Assembly: GCA_002365175.1 (NCBI GenBank)
Contig: DEZK01000003.1
Coordinates: 1-64,000 of the forward strand
Source of the DNA: Raskinella chloraquaticus (SeqCode)
GTDB taxonomy: Bacteria > Pseudomonadota > Alphaproteobacteria > Rhizobiales > UBA4765
Direction of reading: 5' to 3'
Length of the DNA stretch: 64,000 nt
In this document: piece after piece, positions 58,771 to 64,000 of the stretch
Numbering within the stretch: the first letter of the stretch is position 1
Layout of the letters: every line of letters begins with the position of its first letter
Position numbers and translations under genes: made by a program
The notes under the pieces: generated by a model
Told to the model about the DNA's origin: nothing
The model's input: only the letters and a program-made list of their open reading frames with translations
Database searches by the model: none

Positions 58771-60000
58771 CTAAGGCGTCGGGCGCAAGGCGAGCGTGCG
58801 CCCCTCATCGCCGACCGGAGGACGGGAGACGACCGCGGCAGGCGATGGCCATTGCGCATGATCCGCGCGTCCGACATGCGTTGGTGCAAGATCGCCACGC
58901 TGGAGAACACGTGAGGCGAAATCATCGCGGTTGACCGGGGAGGTCGCCAGTTCAGCGCCAGGCTTGAAGGGCAACGGCGTGAGTTGCACGACCGCGCCCA
59001 CATAATTGGGCGCAAGCGCGGCAATGGGCGCTGCCGGCACGCTTGGCGCCACACTGCCAGGCAGCCGGTTCGTTCCTTGTTCATCACGTCGCGATGGCAG
59101 CTCAAGGCCGGCAATGAGAGGCGCAGCACTCACCGCGCCGTCGCGCTTCAATGTGTTGTCGACAAAAAACGCCAGCTTGCGATTGCCGGCAGGGGTGAAA
59201 TTTATGCCATCCGACTTGCGCAGCCGGCGCTTGTTGCCGTTGATGTCCGGCCCGATCGCCACATACTTCCCCTCATCATCGGCAAAGCCTTCCCAGACAT
59301 CGACAAAACGGGCACTGGCGGTGAACATCCGGCTCTTGAAAATTTCGTCGAAAAAACTGGAATCCTCGCTGTCGCGAGCCGCCCGCATGATAGGCAGACC
59401 TGTCCAGTAAAGGCGCGTGCGAAGGGCCCCGAAATATCCCAGAAACTGATCGATGCGGGCCTGGTAGATATCCCGCCAGCGCGGATCGCGGAATTCGACG
59501 ATGCGCTCCCCGTCGATCAGCGCCTGGCGGTCATTGAAGCCGAACATGACGATGATGGCGGCCGGCGCTTTCTCCGCCATCGCCTCCCGGACAAGCGCTC
59601 CCCAATCGGTTGACGCGCCGCTGATAATGCCAACGCCTTGGCGCGTGACGGGCGTAATCTTCACGCTACGGTCTTCGGCATAGGTCTGGCGCAACCCTTC
59701 GGCGATGCCTCCAGCCATCTCATCGCCAACCACCAGGATCGTCGCCGCATCCGCGTTTTTCGGCTGTTCAGGCGCTGCATAGGTCACGTCCGAAATGTCA
59801 GCCGCCGGTCGCGCCGGTCGCGCCACGGGCGGGTGCGCCGGGCGGGCAAGTTTTTCCTGTTGTCGTTTACGTCTGGCATCTTCCTGGCGAAACACTTCCT
59901 CCAGAAATTCAACCGCCGGCCCAGCCGCCAGCGCTGCATGCCGCCCAAGGCCCACGCCGATGACAACAACCAGAAACAGCGTGTAGGCGGTCCTGCGCAT
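58771..60000 (-). CDS. DUF459/SGNH-hydrolase-like exported protein
   Basis: A 409-residue protein with an N-terminal signal or anchor (about residues 5-24), a charged coiled segment (FRQEDARRKRQQEKLA), and an SGNH-like domain with ILVVGDEMAGGIAEGL (where an Asp/Glu replaces the usual serine), IIVMFGFNDRQAL and DGINFTPAGNRKLAF. The GDSL serine is not visible, so it may be a non-catalytic or altered member, as in other DUF459 proteins. The C-terminal tail is Pro/Arg-rich. ATG at 60000 has GGAGG. Neighbours suggest a cell-wall role. Confidence 0.8.
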   Translation of the reverse strand: MRRTAYTLFLVVVIGVGLGRHAALAAGPAVEFLEEVFRQEDARRKRQQEKLARPAHPPVARPARPAADISDVTYAAPEQPKNADAATILVVGDEMAGGIAEGLRQTYAEDRSVKITPVTRQGVGIISGASTDWGALVREAMAEKAPAAIIVMFGFNDRQALIDGERIVEFRDPRWRDIYQARIDQFLGYFGALRTRLYWTGLPIMRAARDSEDSSFFDEIFKSRMFTASARFVDVWEGFADDEGKYVAIGPDINGNKRRLRKSDGINFTPAGNRKLAFFVDNTLKRDGAVSAAPLIAGLELPSRRDEQGTNRLPGSVAPSVPAAPIAALAPNYVGAVVQLTPLPFKPGAELATSPVNRDDFASRVLQRGDLAPTHVGRADHAQWPSPAAVVSRPPVGDEGRTLALRPTP

Positions 60001-60052
60001 TATGCCTCCATTGGCGGGCTTATACCGGTTCACCAGCCAATGGCCAAGTAGC

Positions 60053-60088
60053 CAGCGCCACGTCTTTCACCAGCGCCACGTCTTTCAC
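60053..60088. repeat. 18-bp tandem repeat, two copies plus partial third
   Basis: Units 60053-60070 and 60071-60088 are identical; a degenerate partial copy continues from 60089. It lies in the short gap between the lytic transglycosylase stop (60107) and the DUF459 gene start. The perfect match of both copies suggests a recent or unstable slippage event. No function is evident. Confidence 0.85.
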
Positions 60089-60106
60089 CAGCACCAAGTC
60101 CTGGCC

Positions 60107-61369
60107 CTAAAGCTGCGCCGCCCGCAACTGCTTCAGCAGCGCCTCGTTGGGGTAGCCGTCGGCAGGCGTCAATTTCATCCGCAATTGATAAGCCTGAACG
60201 GCCTTGCGCGTCATGTCGCCAACCCGCCCGTCCGTCCCGCCTGTGTCAAACCCCAGAGCGCTCAGCCGCCGCTGGATTTCCTGCAACTCGTCGGTCGTTA
60301 ACTGTCGTTCAGCGCCGGGCCATGGTGTCACCAGCCCCGCCCCGCCCGCCAGCACGTCAGCCAGAAGGCCAACCGCCATTCCGTAGGAAAATGCGCTATT
60401 ATAGGCAAGAATCGCTTTGAAATTCTGCGTCAGAAGAAATCCAGGGCCGTTTGAGCCTGCGGGAAAGGTCAGTCTGGCTGGAGCTTCAGGGGCGGGATGG
60501 GGTTTGCCATCAGCCCGGCTGATGCCAAGCCGCGCCCATTGGCTGACCAGCCGCTCGCGCCGGTTATCTGCCAACTCAAAATTGAAACCGTCGGCAGCCT
60601 TGACCTCATATCCCCAGGGCAGACCGCTTTGCCAGCCACCGCGATCTTTCAGATAATGGGCCGCCGACCCAAGCGCATCGGCAATCGTGTTGAGGTCGAT
60701 CTTTCCATCCCGATCAAAATCAACGCCGTTGCGCAGCCAGGAGCTTGGCATGAACTGGGTCTGGCCGAGTGCACCCGCCCACGAGCCCACGAGTGTCTGC
60801 TGCGTTCCCCACCCCTTCTCGATCAGGACAAGCGTGTTGATGAATTCGCTTTCCCAGAACGCCTGGCGTCGTGCCTCCCGCCAGGCAAGCGCACCCAGCG
60901 AAGGCAATGTCGGTTTCATCGCCCGCGGATTAGTCATCACTTCGCCATAGGCTGATTCATTGCCCCAGATCGACAGGACAACAAAACGGTCGACACCGTA
61001 GACGCGCTCGACCCGGGCGAGCAGATCACCATGCTGGCGGGCCCGCTCCCTGCCCGTATCAATCCGCCATTGCGACACACGGCGATTGAGATATTGCCAC
61101 AGCACCTCGGTGAACTCGGCCTGGCGGTTGACCGTATCGAGAACCGACAGGTCAGGCACCAGCCCTCCCGTCTCGCGATCAAACGTCTCAGGTGACACGC
61201 CCTTGGCGAGCGCCTTGGGCCGTATCCGCGATAGCCATTCGGCGAAACTGTCAGCATGCGCCAGCCTCGGCGCCACCAGCAGCGACACGGCCTGCAACAA
61301 ACTGCGGCGCGGCAGCCCTCGCGGTGCAGCCCGAGGTGGCAGCGTTATGCTCTGGTCAACCGGTCTCAT
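60107..61369 (-). CDS. Lytic murein transglycosylase (MltB family) with peptidoglycan-binding domain
   Basis: A 420-residue periplasmic enzyme that cleaves peptidoglycan to 1,6-anhydromuropeptides. An RR-containing signal (LPRRSLLQAVSLLVAPRLAHA) precedes the SLT/MltB domain: catalytic Glu in VVLSIWGNESAYGEVM near residue 135, GALGQTQFMPSSWL and DGKIDLNTIADALGSAAHYL. The last about 60 residues form a PG_binding_1 domain (EIQRRLSALGFDTGGTDG). It lies upstream of DUF459 on the same strand and divergent from galU. Confidence 0.93.
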   Translation of the reverse strand: MRPVDQSITLPPRAAPRGLPRRSLLQAVSLLVAPRLAHADSFAEWLSRIRPKALAKGVSPETFDRETGGLVPDLSVLDTVNRQAEFTEVLWQYLNRRVSQWRIDTGRERARQHGDLLARVERVYGVDRFVVLSIWGNESAYGEVMTNPRAMKPTLPSLGALAWREARRQAFWESEFINTLVLIEKGWGTQQTLVGSWAGALGQTQFMPSSWLRNGVDFDRDGKIDLNTIADALGSAAHYLKDRGGWQSGLPWGYEVKAADGFNFELADNRRERLVSQWARLGISRADGKPHPAPEAPARLTFPAGSNGPGFLLTQNFKAILAYNSAFSYGMAVGLLADVLAGGAGLVTPWPGAERQLTTDELQEIQRRLSALGFDTGGTDGRVGDMTRKAVQAYQLRMKLTPADGYPNEALLKQLRAAQL

Positions 61370-61536
61370 CAGATGAGTTTAACCGGACCACGGCTATCAC
61401 CCAAGCCCCATTCGCCCGTCGCCGCTTGTTTTCAGCCAGGCAGCTGCGTTAACGCTCCATTCACGCCACGCAACCCATGTAGCTCGGCATACCCGCCTCA
61501 CCCCCTGCAGAATAGTTTTCAGACAGCGATCGCACC

Positions 61537-62415
61537 ATGAGCTCAAAAATCCGCAAAGCCGTCTTTCCCGTCGCCGGCCTCGGCACACGCTTTCTGCCCG
61601 CCACCAAGGCCATGCCCAAAGAGATGCTGACCGTCGTCGACCGGCCGGTGATCCAGCATGTGGTTGACGAGGCGCGTGAGGCGGATATCGAGCATTTTGT
61701 CTTTGTGACCGGCCGCAACAAACAGGTGATCGAAGACCATTTCGACCGCTCCTACGAATTGGAAGACACGCTTCAGGAGCGCGGCAAGAAGCCTGAGCTC
61801 GAATTGCTGACCAGTGACCTTCCCGGTGCCGGCCAAACCAGTTTCACCCGCCAGCAGGCCCCGCTCGGCCTTGGCCACGCGGTGTGGTGTGCCCGCGATA
61901 TCGTCGGTCGTGAACCTTTCGCGCTGCTCCTTCCCGACATGCTCCATCAGCCCAAGACGCGGCCCTGCATGGCGATGATGGTGGAGGCATACGCAAAAAA
62001 TCCCGGCAATTATGTTGCCGTCTATGAGGTTCCCGAAAGCCAGACCCATCAATATGGCATCGTCGGGCGCGGCAAGGATGTCGGACACGGCTTCGAAATC
62101 ACCGCCATGGTCGAAAAACCGGCAGCAGGAAAAGCGCCGTCAAATCTGGCCATTTCGGGGCGCTATATCCTGGAGCCGGCGATCTTCGACATCCTGCAGA
62201 CCCAGCCGCGCGGCGCTGGCGGCGAGATCCAGCTCACCGATGCAATGAAGACGCTGGCAGCGACGCGGCCCTTCTACGGCATCACCTTTGACGGCCAGAT
62301 CCATGATTGCGGCATGAAGATCGGCTTTCTGGTTGCCAATGTCGCCTATGCGCTCGCCCGCCACGACCTTGCGCCGACCTTTCGTCAGGAATTGCGCAAG
62401 CTGATTGACGGTTGA
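61537..62415 (+). CDS. galU: UTP-glucose-1-phosphate uridylyltransferase
   Basis: Makes UDP-glucose from UTP and glucose 1-phosphate for exopolysaccharide, LPS and trehalose synthesis. The 292-residue protein has the nucleotide-binding AVFPVAGLGTRFLPATKAMPKEML (G-loop near residue 12), VTGRNKQVIEDHFD, LLLPDML for the metal-binding Asp, and MVEKPAAGKAPSNLAI. Length matches the family. TTAA-N7-TTCA at 61449-61463, one mismatch from a CtrA box, lies 74 bp upstream. Its stop touches the stop of the convergent AMP-ligase gene. Confidence 0.96.
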   Translation: MSSKIRKAVFPVAGLGTRFLPATKAMPKEMLTVVDRPVIQHVVDEAREADIEHFVFVTGRNKQVIEDHFDRSYELEDTLQERGKKPELELLTSDLPGAGQTSFTRQQAPLGLGHAVWCARDIVGREPFALLLPDMLHQPKTRPCMAMMVEAYAKNPGNYVAVYEVPESQTHQYGIVGRGKDVGHGFEITAMVEKPAAGKAPSNLAISGRYILEPAIFDILQTQPRGAGGEIQLTDAMKTLAATRPFYGITFDGQIHDCGMKIGFLVANVAYALARHDLAPTFRQELRKLIDG

Positions 62416-63651
62416 TTATTGGTCGGCACGCTCGTCAGCAATAATGCGCCCGTCATTTGGCAGCGACCCGGCAGCGACGATTTTGACAATCCCGCTCATT
62501 TTGGTGAACTCACGCAACGTCGATGCAACACCGTCGGCAAGACCGTTGACGGGATTGGCGCATTCGCCGTGCAGCGTCATCACATCCTGATCATCCTTGC
62601 GGCTGACGACCAGCCGCACCTTGGTGATCTGCGCATGCCGCTTCATGATGTCAACGATGGTGCCGGGATGAACGAACATGCCCTTGACCTTCGTCGCCTG
62701 ATCAGCGCGCCCGAGCCATCCCGCCAGAAGCTGATTGGAGCGCCCGCAGGATGAGCGGCCCGGCAGGATTTTCGACAGATCGCCGGTGGCAAAGCGCAGC
62801 AGCGGATAATCCTGGTTGAGGCGGGTCACCACAACTTCGCCAACCTCGCCATCCTCGACGACATCCCCGGTGCCCGGACGGACGATTTCAACGATCACCG
62901 TTTCGTTGATAATGAGCCCCTGGCGCGCGTCGCTTTCATAGGCAACCACCCCAAGATCAGCCGTAGCATAGGCTTGGTACACAGGCAGCCTGTGCTGCTT
63001 GAAGAACTTCTGAAGCGCCGGCGTGAGCGCCGCGCCGGACACCAGCGCCCGGTCGAAAGGCTGTGAGATGCCCTCTTCCGCTGCTTTTTCGATCAATATT
63101 TTGAGGAAATCGGGAACGCCGACATAGCCGTCGGGCTCAAACCGTCGCAGACAGGCCATCTGCTGCTCGGTATTGCCAGGCCCCGAGGGCACGACCGCAC
63201 AGCCAAGCGCGCGCGCCCCGCTGTCCATGATGAAGCCACCCGGCGTCATATGGTAGGAGAACGTGTTAAGAATGACGTTATTCTTGCGGAAACCGGCCGC
63301 AAAAAGCGCCCGCGCTGCTCCCCACCAATCCGATGACGACCCCTCGGGTTCGGCGATGGGACCCGGCGACAGGAAGAGCCGGCTCATCGATCCGCAGCGC
63401 CGGGCGGCAAGGCCGCCAAAAGGTTCAGCACCTGTCTGCAAATCGAGCAGATCGGATTTGCGCAGAACGGGCAGTTGCGCCAGCGCACTGCGCGACGTGA
63501 TCTCGCGTGGATCCACGTCCTTGATCTGCTGGCGCAGCTGCGGCGCCTTGGCTTTGGAATAGGACAGCAAGGCGCGCAGCGTCTTGAACTGCGCCCGCTC
63601 GCGCTGGATCGGCTCTCGCGTTTCCTGACGATCAAAATGATCGGGCGTCAT
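62416..63651 (-). CDS. Phenylacetate-CoA ligase-like AMP-forming enzyme
   Basis: A 411-residue adenylate-forming protein of the PaaK type. Visible: LLSYSKAKAPQLRQQI at the start, LSPGPIAEPEGSSSDWW (phosphate-binding region, divergent from the PaaK SSGTTG), GFIMDSGARALGCAVVPSGPGNTEQQ, AYATADLGVVAYE (adenine-binding region), LRFATGDLS and GRADQATKVKGMFV. The altered glycine-rich loop suggests a specialised subfamily; the substrate is unknown. Stop codons of this gene and galU are directly adjacent with no room for a terminator. Confidence 0.8.
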   Translation of the reverse strand: MTPDHFDRQETREPIQRERAQFKTLRALLSYSKAKAPQLRQQIKDVDPREITSRSALAQLPVLRKSDLLDLQTGAEPFGGLAARRCGSMSRLFLSPGPIAEPEGSSSDWWGAARALFAAGFRKNNVILNTFSYHMTPGGFIMDSGARALGCAVVPSGPGNTEQQMACLRRFEPDGYVGVPDFLKILIEKAAEEGISQPFDRALVSGAALTPALQKFFKQHRLPVYQAYATADLGVVAYESDARQGLIINETVIVEIVRPGTGDVVEDGEVGEVVVTRLNQDYPLLRFATGDLSKILPGRSSCGRSNQLLAGWLGRADQATKVKGMFVHPGTIVDIMKRHAQITKVRLVVSRKDDQDVMTLHGECANPVNGLADGVASTLREFTKMSGIVKIVAAGSLPNDGRIIADERADQ

Positions 63652-64000
63652 CGCAGATCCCAGCGTTCACGACTACAGGGTTTCAGGCCGGACGAAGGCG
63701 CCAGGCCGCTGCCGGCTTCAGCGCTGCCATATCGATACCAGCTGACACAAGAGACGAATGTTCCAGTCACCTATCCACCATTCCGGTACCGGTGAGGCAG
63801 CGTGACCGCCGCGCTGATCCGTATTGATTGGTCATATCACCCATAACCACGACACAAGGGCGGCATTGCCAGAGTGCAGTCACCTCTACAAATATCTACG
63901 ACTATCCGAAGGTAACGTTCCCCATCTCAATTATACGCCGCAAATATTTACCGCGTCACTGGTAAAAATGCGCATAAAATAAGCAGTCATGACAACCAGC
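63652..64000. other. Terminal interval without a recognised gene
   Basis: 349 bp to the window edge. The last about 130 bases are AT-rich relative to the rest and could be a promoter region. An ATG at 63989 has only four codons before the edge and no ribosome-binding site. No RNA gene or repeat was recognised. Confidence 0.5.

Noticed and set aside
63989..64000. ATG near the right edge as the start of another gene
   Set aside because: Only four codons are visible and there is no ribosome-binding site, so it cannot be supported.

Overview
The window is a 64 kb stretch of high-GC alphaproteobacterial chromosome. The best fit is a motile member of the Hyphomicrobiales (Rhizobiales). The clearest pointers are ctrA and chpT beside a cheA-W-Y-B-R operon, fliI/fliJ next to ctrA, the envelope protein EipA (DUF1134), DUF1499, a Tim44-like protein, and the order DUF459 hydrolase - lytic transglycosylase - galU. 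No phage, plasmid, CRISPR, rRNA or tRNA signal was recognised. The only mobile-looking DNA is one 262-bp element with inverted terminal repeats.

Layout. 1-10.1 kb: 3'-truncated aspartate aminotransferase, Tim44-like membrane protein, orphan phnM, small membrane proteins (one SemiSWEET-like), a RecD/Dda-type helicase, two exported proteins of unknown role, uvrB and a PPOX-family flavoprotein. 10.1-26.7 kb, motility and cell cycle: flhA; a homoserine-dehydrogenase-like gene, a GST and a DUF1499 gene; fliJ and fliI; ctrA; then the leftward operon chpT-cheA-cheW-cheY-cheB-cheR preceded by a sensor histidine kinase. 26.7-40.4 kb: a probable phosphatase gene remnant, a YHS-domain protein, eipA, a coiled-coil membrane protein, an ABC-F ATPase, three chemoreceptor genes and a first NitT/TauT-type ABC importer. 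40.5-50.5 kb: efp with epmA and epmB (EF-P beta-lysylation), a cystathionine-lyase-type enzyme, an M20 amidohydrolase, an L-2-hydroxyglutarate-oxidase-like enzyme, a thiamine-diphosphate enzyme and a 2-hydroxyacid dehydrogenase.

50.5-58.7 kb is the most unusual region. One very tightly packed leftward operon holds a succinate dehydrogenase/fumarate reductase-like iron-sulfur subunit, two membrane-anchor subunits, a complete NitT/TauT ABC importer, both subunits of a class I fumarase/tartrate dehydratase, and finally the flavoprotein subunit. A TauE/SafE permease gene lies just upstream. In the flavoprotein the histidine that normally binds FAD covalently is a cysteine. I read this as a dedicated uptake and redox module for a dicarboxylate or related anion. 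Its true substrate cannot be read from the sequence.

58.8-64 kb: DUF459 hydrolase, lytic transglycosylase, galU, a phenylacetate-CoA-ligase-like enzyme and 349 bp without a recognisable gene.

Regulation. Near-consensus CtrA boxes (TTAA-N7-TTAA with one mismatch) lie about 60-75 bp upstream of flhA and two chemoreceptor genes, and one lies upstream of ctrA. This fits a CckA-ChpT-CtrA circuit driving motility. All regulatory calls were made by eye, without statistics.
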